NCBI RefSeq assembly: GCF_041435215.1
Contig: NZ_CP108394.1
Location: 10,664,001 to 10,728,000 of the forward strand
Origin: Streptomyces sp. NBC_01314
GTDB taxonomy: Bacteria > Actinomycetota > Actinomycetes > Streptomycetales > Streptomycetaceae
DNA length: 64,000 bases
Reading direction: 5' to 3'
Numbering within the stretch: position 1 is the stretch's first letter; each line of letters begins with the position of its first letter. Of this stretch, positions 50,198 to 59,474 are shown in pieces. The notes beneath the pieces were generated by a model. The model did no database searches and was not told the origin of the DNA. It worked only from the letters and a program-made list of their open reading frames with translations. A program made the translations under genes and the position numbers.

Positions 50198-51703
50198 GTG
50201 CCGACAGCACGGGACGACGTCCAGGAATTCGCGGCGTCGCTCACGCGTATCAAGGAACGCACCGACCGCAGCTACGGGCAGCTGGCGCGCCGCCTCAACA
50301 TGAACACCTCCACGCTGCACCGGTACTGCGCGGGGGACACCGTCCCCCTCGACTTCGCGCCCGTCGAGCGCTTCGCCGCGCTCTGTGGAGCGACGGGGGA
50401 GGAGCGTCTGGAGCTTCACCGGCTGTGGCTGTCGGCGGTGGCGGCGCGGCAGCGGGTGCGAACGGCCGGAGCGGGGGCCGGTTCCTCGACGACGACGGAC
50501 TCAGCCCAGCCGGCCGACCCCGCTGCGTCGGCCGAACCTGCCACTCCGGCCGAACCTGCCGGGCAGGTCGACCCCGCCGACCCCGCCCAGTCGTCCGAAC
50601 CCGCCGAACCCGCCGAACCCGCCGAACCCGCCGAACCCGCCGGGCCCGTCGAGCCGGCTACTTCTGTCCGCTCGGCCGACGCGCTCCAACCTGCCGCCTC
50701 CGCCGCGGTGGTGCCATCGGTCCAAGAACAGGAAGCACCCTCGTCGACCCGGCCGGAGGTGCTCCCGGTCCCGGCCCGTCGCCCCTGGCACCGTCGCCGA
50801 CGCACTCTCGTCGGTGCGGCCGTCGCTGCGGTGCTCCTCGCCATGCTGGGCAGCCTCGCCGCCTTGCCGTCCGGCCGTCCCCCGGCGGACGGGGTCGCCC
50901 AGGGCGGTGACTCCGCACCTTCCCGTACGACGTCAGGAGCCCAGCGCCCGTCGACCGCGCCCACGAGCCCGTCCCCCTCGCCGGACGCCACGAAGAGTCC
51001 TTCGGGCACGTCCTCGCCCACGAAGCCCGGAAGCAGCACCACCCAGGACGACGACACCGAAAAGCCGCGGCCCTCCGCCACCGGCGTGCCCCTCACCTGG
51101 ACGGCGAACTCCCAGCTCTGGGAGCTCGGCTGCGGGCACGACTACGTCGTCGGCAAGCCGCCGAACCAGGTGCCCCCGCCGCCGGGGCCGCAGGACGCGG
51201 GCGCCTGGGCCGCGACACAGCGGGCGGTGCACGGGCGGAACACGATCGTGGAGATCACGGTGCAGGGGCGGAAGTCCGCGGCCGTCATCCTGACGGCGTT
51301 GCGTGTGCGCGTCGTCGGACGTACGGCTCCCGCCAAGGGCAACGCCTACGCGATGGACCAGGGCTGCGGAGGAAGGGTCAGCCCCCGGTACTTCGACGTC
51401 GACCTGGACAAGGACCGGCCGATCGTCCGCCCGGTCGACGGCGCCGACCTGGGCATACCGATCCCCGCCGTGCGCTTTCCGTACAGCGTGTCGGCCGAGG
51501 ACCCGGAGGTCCTGACGGTCAGCGCGGAGACCGAGACCTGCGACTGCCGCTGGTACCTGGAGCTGGAGTGGTCCTCCGAGGGCCGTACGGGCACGGTCCG
51601 GATCGACGACCATGGCACCCCCTTCCGTACGACCGGGATCGACGGACTGCCGCGCTACACGTACGCCACGTCGGACCACCGGTGGGCGCCGCTCACGGAC
51701 TGA
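50198..51703 (+). CDS. Membrane-anchored HTH protein with extracytoplasmic domain
   Basis: GTG 50198 (GGGGGAA upstream) gives 501 residues. Residues about 8-85 are a Xre-type helix-turn-helix (SYGQLARRLNMNTSTLHRYC). A Pro/Ala/Glu linker with AEP repeats covers about 100-160. One membrane helix lies at about 204-224 (TLVGAAVAAVLLAMLGSLAA). A Thr/Ser/Pro-rich stretch follows and then an extracytoplasmic domain of about 190 residues with paired cysteines (LGCGHDYVVG, DQGCGGRVSP, CDCRWYLELEW). The N-terminus is inside and the C-terminus outside, so it could pass an outer signal to transcription. The adjacent divergent gene for a secreted protein is a candidate partner. Confidence 0.85.
   Translation: MPTARDDVQEFAASLTRIKERTDRSYGQLARRLNMNTSTLHRYCAGDTVPLDFAPVERFAALCGATGEERLELHRLWLSAVAARQRVRTAGAGAGSSTTTDSAQPADPAASAEPATPAEPAGQVDPADPAQSSEPAEPAEPAEPAEPAGPVEPATSVRSADALQPAASAAVVPSVQEQEAPSSTRPEVLPVPARRPWHRRRRTLVGAAVAAVLLAMLGSLAALPSGRPPADGVAQGGDSAPSRTTSGAQRPSTAPTSPSPSPDATKSPSGTSSPTKPGSSTTQDDDTEKPRPSATGVPLTWTANSQLWELGCGHDYVVGKPPNQVPPPPGPQDAGAWAATQRAVHGRNTIVEITVQGRKSAAVILTALRVRVVGRTAPAKGNAYAMDQGCGGRVSPRYFDVDLDKDRPIVRPVDGADLGIPIPAVRFPYSVSAEDPEVLTVSAETETCDCRWYLELEWSSEGRTGTVRIDDHGTPFRTTGIDGLPRYTYATSDHRWAPLTD
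50596..50642. repeat. 9-bp coding repeat (AEP tract)
   Basis: Five tandem GAACCCGCC units inside the membrane-anchored HTH gene encode (Glu-Pro-Ala) repeats in the linker between the HTH and the membrane helix. Confidence 0.8.
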
Positions 51704-52598
51704 TCCGAGGACAGTCGACCGGTGGGTCGAGGAGTTCCAGCAGGGCTCGCGCCGCCGGACTCATGGCCTGCGGGGGCGGCAGCAGGGCCACCGTCTCGTA
51801 CACGGTCTCGCCGGTGCCCTTGACACCGAGAGCGACGAGCGAGTCGCGCTTGTGCCGGAAGTGGCGCGGGACGACGGCGACGCCGAGGTTCTCGTCGACG
51901 AGTTCGAGGAGGCTGTGCACGTCGTTGACCTCCAGGGCGACGGCCCGGCGGACGCCCGCGGCGGCGAAGACCGCGTCGGTGGTGTGGCGCGGGCCCCAGT
52001 CCGGGTGGAAGTCGACGAAGACCTCGCCGCCCAGCTCCTCCGGGGTCACGGCGGCGCCGGCGGCGGCGAGGCGGTGGCTGGGGTGGCACAGGACGGTCAT
52101 CGGCTCGCTGGACAGCGGTACGACCCGCAGCTGGTCGGTGTCCTCCTGGGCCGTCCGCACGGCGAACGCCAGATCGAGGCGCCCGCTCGCGACCTCCTCC
52201 GCGAGTGCGCCCGAGCCCGCCTGCCGCAGACAGATCTCCACATCCGGGTGGAGCCGCCGGAAAGCGGCGAGCAGCCCCGCCACATGCAGTCCGGCCACGC
52301 ACTGTTCCGATCCGAGCGCCAGCATCCCGCGCAGCACGCCCTGCACGGCGGCCACCGCCTCACGGGCCGACCGCACCTGCGCCAGGATCCGCTCCGCCTC
52401 GGTCAACAGCGCCCGTCCGGCGGGCGTGAGCATCACCCGGCGGGTCGTCCGCACGAACAGCGGCGTCTGCAGCTCGCGCTCCAGGGCCTTCACGGAGGCG
52501 GACAGACCCGACTGGGAGACCAGCAGCCGTTCGGCCGCCCGGGTGAAGTGTTCCTCCTCGGCGACCGCGACGAAATGCTGGAGATGGCGGAGTTCCAT
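51693..52598 (-). CDS. LysR-family transcriptional regulator
   Basis: A 301-residue regulator from ATG 52598 (MELRHLQHFVAVAEEEHFTR) with an intact helix-turn-helix (RAAERLLVSQSGLSASVKAL) and the periplasmic-binding-protein-like effector domain (MLALGSEQCVAGLHVAGLLA, TVLCHPSHRLA, LVDENLGVAVVP). It is divergent from the aldo/keto reductase gene, which it probably controls through the palindrome at 52619-52634. Its 3' end overlaps the 3' end of the HTH gene by 11 bp. Confidence 0.93.
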   Translation of the reverse strand: MELRHLQHFVAVAEEEHFTRAAERLLVSQSGLSASVKALERELQTPLFVRTTRRVMLTPAGRALLTEAERILAQVRSAREAVAAVQGVLRGMLALGSEQCVAGLHVAGLLAAFRRLHPDVEICLRQAGSGALAEEVASGRLDLAFAVRTAQEDTDQLRVVPLSSEPMTVLCHPSHRLAAAGAAVTPEELGGEVFVDFHPDWGPRHTTDAVFAAAGVRRAVALEVNDVHSLLELVDENLGVAVVPRHFRHKRDSLVALGVKGTGETVYETVALLPPPQAMSPAARALLELLDPPVDCPRISP

Positions 52599-52618
52599 GA
52601 CTGAGAAGCGTACGTGCT

Positions 52619-52634
52619 GAATCCCATCGGATTC
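52619..52634. promoter_or_regulatory. Operator candidate GAATCC-CATC-GGATTC
   Basis: A perfect 6-4-6 inverted repeat in the 127-bp region between the divergent LysR and aldo/keto reductase genes, 20 bp upstream of the LysR start. This is the expected position for an autoregulatory LysR site. Confidence 0.55.
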
Positions 52635-52725
52635 TTCTGTTGGACCAATGCCCCCAGGTCGCGAAAGAGTGGACACCGGTTCTCCGGGACTTCGGTCCCA
52701 CCGCGCCAACCTCTCTGGAGTCGCG

Positions 52726-53724
52726 TTGTACACCGCACACCCCGACCGCTACGCGGAGATGCCCTACCGGCGCACCGGACGCAGTGGTCTGAAACTGCCC
52801 GCGCTCTCGCTCGGCCTGTGGCACAACTTCGGCCCCGACCGGTCCGTCGAGACGCAGCGCGCGATCCTGCGCCGCGCCTTCGACCTGGGCGTCACCCACT
52901 TCGACCTGGCCAACAACTACGGCCCGCCGCCCGGCTCCGCCGAGTCCGCCCTCGGCGAGGCCCTCAAGGCCGACTTCGCCCCGTACCGCGACGAGCTGGT
53001 CATCTCCACCAAGGCGGGCTATCTGATGTGGCCCGGCCCGTACGGCGAGTGGGGCTCCCGCAAGTACGTGCTCTCCTCGCTCGACCAGAGCCTGAAGCGC
53101 ATGGGCCTCGACCACGTGGACATCTTCTACTCGCACCGCCCCGACCCGGAGACTCCGCTGGAGGAGACGATGGGCGCGCTGCACTCGGCCGTCCAGCAGG
53201 GCAAGGCGCTGTACGTCGGCGTCTCCAACTACTCCGCCGAGCAGACCCGTGAGGCCGCCCGCATCCTGGGCGAGCTGGGCACCCCGCTCCTCATCCACCA
53301 GCCCCGCTACTCGATGCTCGACCGGCGCCCCGAGAGCGAGGGCCTGCTCGACGCCCTCGACGAACTCCAGGTCGGCTCCATCGTCTTCTCCCCGCTGGAG
53401 CAGGGCCTGCTGACCTCCCGCTACCTCGACGGCATCCCGGAAGGCTCCCGCGCGGCGAGCGACAGCCCGTTCCTGAAGTCCGACGCCGTCACCGAGGACC
53501 TGGTGGGCAGGCTGCGCGCGCTGGACGAGGTCGCCAAGTCACGCGGCCAGACCCTGGCCCAGCTCGCCCTGGCCTGGACGCTGCGCGGCGGCCGGGTCAC
53601 CTCCGCCCTCGTCGGCGCGAGCAGCGCCCGGCAGATCGAGGACAGCGTCGGCGCCATCGCCAACCTGGACTTCGAGGCGGACGAACTGACCCGCATCGAC
53701 GCGATCATCGAGGGCAAGGGCTGA
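52726..53724 (+). CDS. Aldo/keto reductase, YghZ/MgrA type
   Basis: TTG 52726 (TGGAG 5 nt upstream) gives 332 residues starting [20 protein letters not shown], matching the usual N-terminus. The catalytic tetrad is visible: Asp in [15 protein letters not shown] with the Tyr, Lys in [20 protein letters not shown] and His in [20 protein letters not shown]. The end reads [17 protein letters not shown]. Members reduce glyceraldehyde-3-phosphate, methylglyoxal and similar toxic aldehydes. It is divergent from a LysR gene. Its last 20 bp overlap the DUF1905 gene end. Confidence 0.92.
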   Translation: MYTAHPDRYAEMPYRRTGRSGLKLPALSLGLWHNFGPDRSVETQRAILRRAFDLGVTHFDLANNYGPPPGSAESALGEALKADFAPYRDELVISTKAGYLMWPGPYGEWGSRKYVLSSLDQSLKRMGLDHVDIFYSHRPDPETPLEETMGALHSAVQQGKALYVGVSNYSAEQTREAARILGELGTPLLIHQPRYSMLDRRPESEGLLDALDELQVGSIVFSPLEQGLLTSRYLDGIPEGSRAASDSPFLKSDAVTEDLVGRLRALDEVAKSRGQTLAQLALAWTLRGGRVTSALVGASSARQIEDSVGAIANLDFEADELTRIDAIIEGKG

Positions 53725-54028
53725 CGGCCGACCCCGCCCACCCCAACGCCTGACCCTCGATACGCTCCTCCAGCCGTACGGCCACCGACTCGCCCGCCTC
53801 CTTGCCGATCGCCTTGCGCACATCCGCTCTGACGGGCAGCTCGTGGGTGCCGTCGCCCAGGGCCATGAAGGAGCTGCGGAAGGGGTGGCCGTCGATGGTG
53901 CCGCGGACCTTGACCAGGCCGCGGGTGCCGAAGAAGGCGGCGGACCCGGGCCACACGAGGCAGGTCCAGCCGCCTTCGGCGGGGCTCTTCCGCAGCTCCG
54001 CCGTGAACTGCTCGTCGAGCGTGCTCAT
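53705..54028 (-). CDS. DUF1905 protein
   Basis: ATG 54028 gives 107 residues matching DUF1905, a small beta-barrel: [40 protein letters not shown] and [20 protein letters not shown]. It often occurs with YdeI-type proteins, absent here. Function unknown. It converges on the aldo/keto reductase. Confidence 0.85.
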   Translation of the reverse strand: MSTLDEQFTAELRKSPAEGGWTCLVWPGSAAFFGTRGLVKVRGTIDGHPFRSSFMALGDGTHELPVRADVRKAIGKEAGESVAVRLEERIEGQALGWAGSAVSPCPR

Positions 54029-54125
54029 GATGTCGTCTTCCGCTTCCGGTGGGTCCGCTATGAACAAGAGACCACCGGAAGCGGAAGAACTCATCGCGGG
54101 GCGGCGAGCACCGGCCCCCCGACGC

Positions 54126-54515
54126 CTACGCCGACGGCACCCGGTCCAGGAAGCCGTACACGCTCCGGATACGGCCCTCGGCGTCGAGCGTGATCACGTC
54201 GAACCCGGCGACCGGCGCACCGCCACCCGCCTCGTCCACCAGCTCCCAGCCGAAGCGGGCGGTGTCGTGGTGTCCGTCCACGGCCGTGACCAGACGGAAG
54301 GCGAGGCCGGGGAACTGTTTCCGGGCCGCGGTGATCAGGGCGGCGATCTCCCCGTGTCCGCGCACGTCGGCCAACGGATCGGTGTAGCCGCCGTCGGTGG
54401 TCCAGGCGGCGGCGACCGCCCCGGCCAGTTCCTCCTCGCCGCCGGCGTTCCAGGCCTCGAAGTAGCGGGCGACGGCGGTCTCGTAGCGGTCTGGGCGGTC
54501 TTGAATCGCGGGCAT
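54126..54515 (-). CDS. SnoaL/NTF2-like protein
   Basis: ATG 54515 gives 129 residues of an NTF2-like cone: [60 protein letters not shown] and [20 protein letters not shown]. This form covers SnoaL-type cyclases, isomerases and ligand-binding proteins; no catalytic assignment is possible. GGAGG lies about 12 nt upstream. The 426 bp before the next gene hold its promoter region. Confidence 0.85.
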   Translation of the reverse strand: MPAIQDRPDRYETAVARYFEAWNAGGEEELAGAVAAAWTTDGGYTDPLADVRGHGEIAALITAARKQFPGLAFRLVTAVDGHHDTARFGWELVDEAGGGAPVAGFDVITLDAEGRIRSVYGFLDRVPSA

Positions 54516-54941
54516 GATCGTTGAACCCTCCATCGAGGACGTACGTATGGGTCGGGGACCGGGTCCGGAGCCGTCCGCGGCCTCCTCGTGATCCGGCACA
54601 GCACACGATGCCCGGACGTCCCGGAGGGCGTCGATTACCTCGGAGGTCATACCGAGGAAGGCCCGGTCGGAGGGCCCTGCGCAACGTTTCGGCCAATCAC
54701 GCTCTCGCATATGCCAGGAGACTGGCCGAATTGGCATGGTGACAGAGCGTCAGGAGTGTCGATACTCGACTGACAGGGCGATTGAGTCATGAACGAACGA
54801 GCACCCGTGCGCGGTCTTCATGTCACTGTGCGTGACGATCAGGTCGCCGGATGTGCACGACCAGCAAATCTGTGAGGCGAGAGCAAGTCCGCGCGGCGAG
54901 TGGGGCCGGGCGGGTCGGCGGTGCGATCGGGGGAGCGAAGC
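54516..54941. other. 426-bp intergenic region
   Basis: Divergent promoter region between the SnoaL-like gene (minus) and the 136-aa gene (plus). It has lower GC than its surroundings and a spaced dyad ATGCCA...TGGCAT (54714-54740). A 28-codon frame at 54789 (MNERAPVRGLHVTVRDDQVA) lacks a ribosome site and is not called a gene. No RNA gene is recognised. Confidence 0.6.
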
Positions 54942-55352
54942 GTGCACGACGAATTTCTGTGCCATGTCACCGCGTACGGATGGTGCGGCGGCCGGCGCGT
55001 CGGCGTGCCTCTCGGGACCTATCGTGCCCCCACGTTGGCGCTGGCGCTGTGGTGGATGCGCGACCGCGCGTTATGGATCGCCGAGCGCCTCGACCCGCGA
55101 CCCGAGAACCCGAACTTCCCGCCGAACGCGGTCGTTCCGGTCGCCGACACCGTACCGGACGTGCCGAGCCTGCTGCGTGCCTGGTCCACCGACGACACGC
55201 AACAGGGGCTGGTGGCCGACGAGTTGGCCGCCGGGAACCTGGTCCGGATCGCCACCAACGACGACACCACGGAGTACGAGCTGCTCGCGGAATCCGTGGA
55301 CGCCATGCGCATGCAGCGCATCGCCCAGCGGATCGCCACTCCCGCCGCATGA
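54942..55352 (+). CDS. Hypothetical protein (136 aa)
   Basis: GTG 54942 with GGGGGAG 8 nt upstream gives 136 residues: VHDEFLCHVTAYGWCGGRRV, then TLALALWWMRDRALWIAERL and RPENPNFPPNAVVPVADTVP, ending LAESVDAMRMQRIAQRIATP. Codon use is typical. I see no named domain. It lies 114 bp upstream of the FHA-ABC gene on the same strand but that gene has its own promoter, so they need not be linked. Confidence 0.65.
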   Translation: MHDEFLCHVTAYGWCGGRRVGVPLGTYRAPTLALALWWMRDRALWIAERLDPRPENPNFPPNAVVPVADTVPDVPSLLRAWSTDDTQQGLVADELAAGNLVRIATNDDTTEYELLAESVDAMRMQRIAQRIATPAA

Positions 55353-55453
55353 GTCCCGGGGGCCGGGCCCCGGGCGGCACCGCCCCAGGGGCCGGGGTGC
55401 CACGCTCTGTCCCTCCCCGCTGCGGCGGTCGGGCGCATATCCGTGCGAATCGG

Positions 55454-55459
55454 TAGAAT
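55454..55459 (+). promoter_or_regulatory. -10 element for a leaderless FHA-ABC transcript
   Basis: TAGAAT ends 7 bp before ATG 55467, so transcription should start at or next to the start codon. The TTCCTCC between has no ribosome-binding purines. Confidence 0.5.
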
Positions 55460-55466
55460 TTCCTCC

Positions 55467-57791
55467 ATGGCAGAGCGGTCCGTCGCACCGACTGCGCCCG
55501 AACTCGTGCTGGAAACCGAGGCGGGCTCCACGGTGATGACCCCGAGCCACGCGTACCACGTGGGGCGCGACCCGCTCAGCGACGTCGTCCTCGACGACGA
55601 CCGGGTCTCGTGGCACCACGCGGTGCTGCGGGCCGAGACCGGCCACTGGACGATCGAGGACGAGAACAGCACCAACGGCACGTACGCCGACGGCCACCGC
55701 GTCCACGAGTGGGACGTCGGCCCCGGCACGGTCATCCACTTCGGGAGCCTCCCCGACGGTCCCCGGGCGGTGCTCACCGGCCTCGCCCCCGAGCGACCCT
55801 CCGGTATTTCCCGCCCTGCCTCCACCGGCACCTTCCGGCAGCCCACCAGTGTCCGCCCGCTGCCCGAGCGGACCGTCCGCATCGGCCGCGCCGCCGACAA
55901 CGACCTGGTCATCGACGACCTCGTCGTCTCCCGTCGGCACGCGGAGCTGCGGGCACGGCCGGAGGGCACCTACGAGATCGTCGACCTCGGCAGCCACAAC
56001 GGCACCTTCCTCAACGGCACGCCCGTCGACCAGGCTCCGCTCACTCCCGGTGACATCGTCGGCATCGGACACTCCGCGTTCTGCCTGGTCGGCGACGAGC
56101 TCCAGGAGTACGTCGACACCGGCGAGGTCTCCCTCGATGTCCAGGAACTCACCGTCGCCGTCGACCGGGGCCGGAAGACGCTCCTGGACAAGGTCTCGTT
56201 TCCGGTCGGCGAGAAATGCCTCCTCGCCGTCGTCGGCCCGAGCGGCGCCGGCAAGTCCACCCTCCTGAACGCCCTGACCGGGCAGCGCCCCGCCGACAGC
56301 GGCACGGTCCTCTACGACGGCCGCGACCTCTACCGCGACTACGCCGAACTGCGCCAACGCATCGGCCTGGTCCCGCAGGACGACATCCTGCACGCCCAGC
56401 TGACCGTCCGCAGGGCCCTCACCTACGCCGCCGAACTCCGCTTCCCGCAGGACACCGCGAAGGCCGAGCGGCAGGCCCGGGTCGACGAGGTGATCCGCGA
56501 ACTGGGCCTCGAACAACGCGCCGGCCAGCCCATCCACAGCCTCTCCGGCGGCCAGCGCAAGCGGGTCAGCGTCGCCCTGGAACTGCTGACGAAGCCCTCC
56601 CTGCTGTTCCTGGACGAACCGACCTCCGGACTCGACCCCGGCATGGACCGCTCGGTGATGCACATGCTGCGCGGCCTCGCCGACGACGGCCGCACGGTCA
56701 TCGTCGTCACCCACAGCGTCCTCAGCCTCGACGTCTGTGACCGCCTCCTCGTCCTCGCGCCCGGCGGCAAGGTCGCCTACTACGGCCCGCCGGACGACAC
56801 CCTGGCCTTCTTCGGGTTCGAACAGTGGCCGGAAGCCTTCGAGGCCTTCGAACGGGACCAGGAACGGGACTGGGCGGGGGAGTACCGCGACTCACCCTTC
56901 CAGCGCCAGTACGTCACCGCGTCCATGAACCAGCCGTATCTGCCCGACGCGGAGCCGGTCGCCGTGGCACCGCCGCCGAAACCGCAGAGCTGGGGCGCCC
57001 AACTGGGCACGCTGGTGCGCCGGTACGCGGCCGCGCTCGGCGCCGACCGCACCTTCCTCGCCATCATGATCGCGCTGCCGTTCGTGATGGGCGCGATGGC
57101 GAGGGCGCTCGCGGGAAGCACGCTGGACCGGGAGACCGCCATGAACGCCCTGCTCATCCTCTGTGTGGGCGGGGTACTGACGGGCGCGGCGAACGCCGTG
57201 CGTGAACTGGTCAAGGAACGGGTGATCTACCGGCGCGAACGGGCCGTCGGCCTGTCCAGATCCGCGTACCTGATGTCCAAGGTCGTCGTCCTCGGCACCG
57301 TCACCGTCCTCCAGGCGGTCGTCCTCACCCTGGTCGCCCTGCTCGGCGTCGACCTCAACGCCCCGAACGGCGAAGGCGTGTTGATGCCGCCCCTGGTCGA
57401 GATCACCGTCGCCGTGGCGCTCCTCGCCTTCACCGCGATGATGCTCGGTCTGGTCGTCTCCGCTCTGGTCCGCAAGGAAGAGGTCACCATGCCGCTGCTG
57501 GTGCTCCTGGCGATCGTCCAGGTCGTGTTCTGCGGCGCGCTGCTGGACGTGAAGGGCACGCTCGTCCTCGAACAACTGGCCTGGCTGGTGCCGTCGCGGT
57601 GGGCGTTCGCCGCGATGGCCGGAACGATCGACCTCGAACGGATCGTCCCCGACACGACGGACCCGCTGTTCGAGCACTCGGCGGGAGTGTGGCTGCTCGA
57701 CATGGGGATGCTCGTCGTCCTGTCGCTGCTCTGCGGCTGGCTCGTCGTCCGGCTGCTGCGCCGCCGCGAACCCGCGGTGATGCGGAAGTAG
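55467..57791 (+). CDS. FHA-FHA-ABC transporter (Rv1747-like)
   Basis: A 774-residue protein with two FHA phosphothreonine-binding domains: residues about 30-85 (HVGRDPLSDVVLDDDRVSWH, NSTNGTYADG) and 138-185 (RIGRAADNDLVIDDLVVSRR, SHNGTFLNG). An ABC ATPase follows with Walker A GPSGAGKST (257-265), signature HSLSGGQRKRV and Walker B LLFLDEPTSGLD. The C-terminal half is an ABC2-type membrane domain with six helices. This is the architecture of M. tuberculosis Rv1747, an exporter whose FHA domains bind the kinase PknF. Here the kinase gene lies in the same operon, 678 bp downstream. Confidence 0.95.
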   Translation: MAERSVAPTAPELVLETEAGSTVMTPSHAYHVGRDPLSDVVLDDDRVSWHHAVLRAETGHWTIEDENSTNGTYADGHRVHEWDVGPGTVIHFGSLPDGPRAVLTGLAPERPSGISRPASTGTFRQPTSVRPLPERTVRIGRAADNDLVIDDLVVSRRHAELRARPEGTYEIVDLGSHNGTFLNGTPVDQAPLTPGDIVGIGHSAFCLVGDELQEYVDTGEVSLDVQELTVAVDRGRKTLLDKVSFPVGEKCLLAVVGPSGAGKSTLLNALTGQRPADSGTVLYDGRDLYRDYAELRQRIGLVPQDDILHAQLTVRRALTYAAELRFPQDTAKAERQARVDEVIRELGLEQRAGQPIHSLSGGQRKRVSVALELLTKPSLLFLDEPTSGLDPGMDRSVMHMLRGLADDGRTVIVVTHSVLSLDVCDRLLVLAPGGKVAYYGPPDDTLAFFGFEQWPEAFEAFERDQERDWAGEYRDSPFQRQYVTASMNQPYLPDAEPVAVAPPPKPQSWGAQLGTLVRRYAAALGADRTFLAIMIALPFVMGAMARALAGSTLDRETAMNALLILCVGGVLTGAANAVRELVKERVIYRRERAVGLSRSAYLMSKVVVLGTVTVLQAVVLTLVALLGVDLNAPNGEGVLMPPLVEITVAVALLAFTAMMLGLVVSALVRKEEVTMPLLVLLAIVQVVFCGALLDVKGTLVLEQLAWLVPSRWAFAAMAGTIDLERIVPDTTDPLFEHSAGVWLLDMGMLVVLSLLCGWLVVRLLRRREPAVMRK

Positions 57792-57796
57792 CCGCG

Positions 57797-58477
57797 ATGA
57801 CGACCCCAGGCTTCCTCCCCACCCATGTCGTCCCGCCCGGCGGACTGCCCGCCTGGGAGGCGCCCGACCCGTCGTACCCCACCGTGGCCCTCGACGCGCT
57901 GCTGCCCGTCCAGCTCCTGGAGCGCCGCGGCGACTGGGGGCGCGTCCTGTGCGCCAACGACTGGTCCGCCTGGGTCGACGGCCGCCTCCTCGTCGCCGTA
58001 CCCCAGGACCCGCCCGCCGCCGGCGCGGACGCCGCGCGTACGGCCGACCCGCGCCCGCTGCTGGCCCGAGCCGAGGAGGCCCTGACGCGGTACCGGAACG
58101 AGGCGGAGGCGCTGGCCGCCGGGCACCGCGACCGGGAGTCGTTCCGTGACCATACGAAGGGGCTGCGGATCGGAGTGGTCGTCGACGGCGAGTCGCTGTG
58201 GCTGTTCGACGCCGCGCACGAGCGGTGGGTGTACTGCGACGGGGCCCGGCTGAGCACCTTCGCGGTGGGGGACAAGCCGCACGAGACCCCGGCCGCCCCG
58301 CGCCTCCCGGCGGCGGCCCCGGCCCCGGAGCCGACCCGTGTCGTAGCGGAACCCGAACGCGGACCGGAGAAACACCGGCCCGCCGACCGACGACCGGCGG
58401 ACCACGGACCGGCGGACCACGGGCCGGCCGATCACGAACCCACCCGCCTGGTCCCACCGGTGACCCGGGATGAGTGA
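57797..58477 (+). CDS. SH3-like domain protein of the FHA-ABC/kinase operon
   Basis: ATG 57797, 5 bp after the ABC gene stop, gives 226 residues. An SH3-like fold is suggested by ALDALLPVQLLERRGDWGRV and CANDWSAWVDGRLLVAVPQD. A second ordered part covers HTKGLRIGVVVDGESLWLFD. The tail is a disordered repeat, PADHGPADHGPADHEPT. It overlaps the kinase start by 8 bp. No membrane segment or signal is seen, so it is probably a cytoplasmic adaptor or kinase substrate. This function is inferred from the operon. Confidence 0.8.
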   Translation: MTTPGFLPTHVVPPGGLPAWEAPDPSYPTVALDALLPVQLLERRGDWGRVLCANDWSAWVDGRLLVAVPQDPPAAGADAARTADPRPLLARAEEALTRYRNEAEALAAGHRDRESFRDHTKGLRIGVVVDGESLWLFDAAHERWVYCDGARLSTFAVGDKPHETPAAPRLPAAAPAPEPTRVVAEPERGPEKHRPADRRPADHGPADHGPADHEPTRLVPPVTRDE

Positions 58478-59474
58478 GACACAGCCGTACGCGGGGCGCC
58501 CCTCAGAGCTGGTCGGGCGGCAGATCGCGAGCTACCGCATCGAACGCGAGATCGGCCGCGGCGGTATGGCCGTCGTCTACCAGGCGCTGGACCTGCGTCT
58601 GGAGCGGACGGTCGCGCTGAAGCTGCTCGCCCCGGAACTGGCCCGCAACGACACGTTCCGGCGCCGCTTCACCCACGAGTCACGGGTGGCCGCCGCGATC
58701 GACCACCCGCACATCGTGCCGGTCTTCGAAGCGGGCGAGACGGACGGTGTCCTCTACATCGCCATGCGGTACGTGGCCGGCAGCGATCTGCGGCATCTCC
58801 TGGACCGGGAGGGCCCGTTGCCGGTCACGACCGCCCTCCGGATCGCCGCCCAGGTCGCCTCCGCGCTCGACGCGGCGCACGACCACGGTCTGGTGCACCG
58901 GGACGTGAAGCCCGGCAACATCCTGGTCGCGCAGGGCACCGACAGCGACCACCCCGAACACGTCTACCTCACCGACTTCGGCCTGACGAAGAAGTCGCTG
59001 TCCCTGACCGGGTTCACCAGCGTCGGACAGTTCGTGGGCACCCTCGACTACGTGGCGCCGGAGCAGATCTCCGGCAAGCCCGTCGACGGCCGCTGCGACG
59101 TCTACAGCCTCGCCTGCGTCGTCCACGAGACCCTCGCGGGCCGGCCGCCCTTCCAACGGGACGACGACATGGCACTGCTGTGGGCCCATCAGTACGACGA
59201 GCCGCCTCCGCTGACCGGCGGGCGCCCCGATCTGCCGCCCGCGGTGGATCAGGTCATGGCGACGGCGCTGGCCAAGTCGCCGGACGACCGGTACGACTCC
59301 TGTCTGTCCTTCGTGGCCGCGCTCAGGGCCGCCAACACCACGCGCGGCCTCCCGCCGGGGCACGCGCCGACCAGGGCCGCTGCGCCGAAGGCATCAGGAC
59401 CGCCCGAAGCCCCGCCGGATCCGCCGCCGTGGGCCGGGCCCGTCTTCATCCGGCCCGGCCGGTACCCCGACTGA
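58470..59474 (+). CDS. Soluble Ser/Thr protein kinase (PknF-like role)
   Basis: A 334-residue Hanks-type kinase starting at an ATG overlapping the previous gene. Gly-rich loop IGRGGMAVVY, Lys51 in VALKLL, catalytic HRDVKPGN (Asp145, Asn150), TDFGLTK (Asp169) and an activation loop with several Ser/Thr (SLSLTGFTSVGQFVGT). The C-terminal 45 residues are Pro-rich. Unlike PknF it has no membrane helix or sensor domain. It most likely phosphorylates the ABC exporter's FHA-binding region or a partner. It converges with the next gene by a 29-bp overlap. Confidence 0.94.
   Translation: MSETQPYAGRPSELVGRQIASYRIEREIGRGGMAVVYQALDLRLERTVALKLLAPELARNDTFRRRFTHESRVAAAIDHPHIVPVFEAGETDGVLYIAMRYVAGSDLRHLLDREGPLPVTTALRIAAQVASALDAAHDHGLVHRDVKPGNILVAQGTDSDHPEHVYLTDFGLTKKSLSLTGFTSVGQFVGTLDYVAPEQISGKPVDGRCDVYSLACVVHETLAGRPPFQRDDDMALLWAHQYDEPPPLTGGRPDLPPAVDQVMATALAKSPDDRYDSCLSFVAALRAANTTRGLPPGHAPTRAAAPKASGPPEAPPDPPPWAGPVFIRPGRYPD

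Noticed and set aside
54789..54875. 28-codon plus frame in the 54.5-54.9 kb gap
   Set aside because: No ribosome site, no conserved motif and no -10 at the right distance; kept only as part of the intergenic description.
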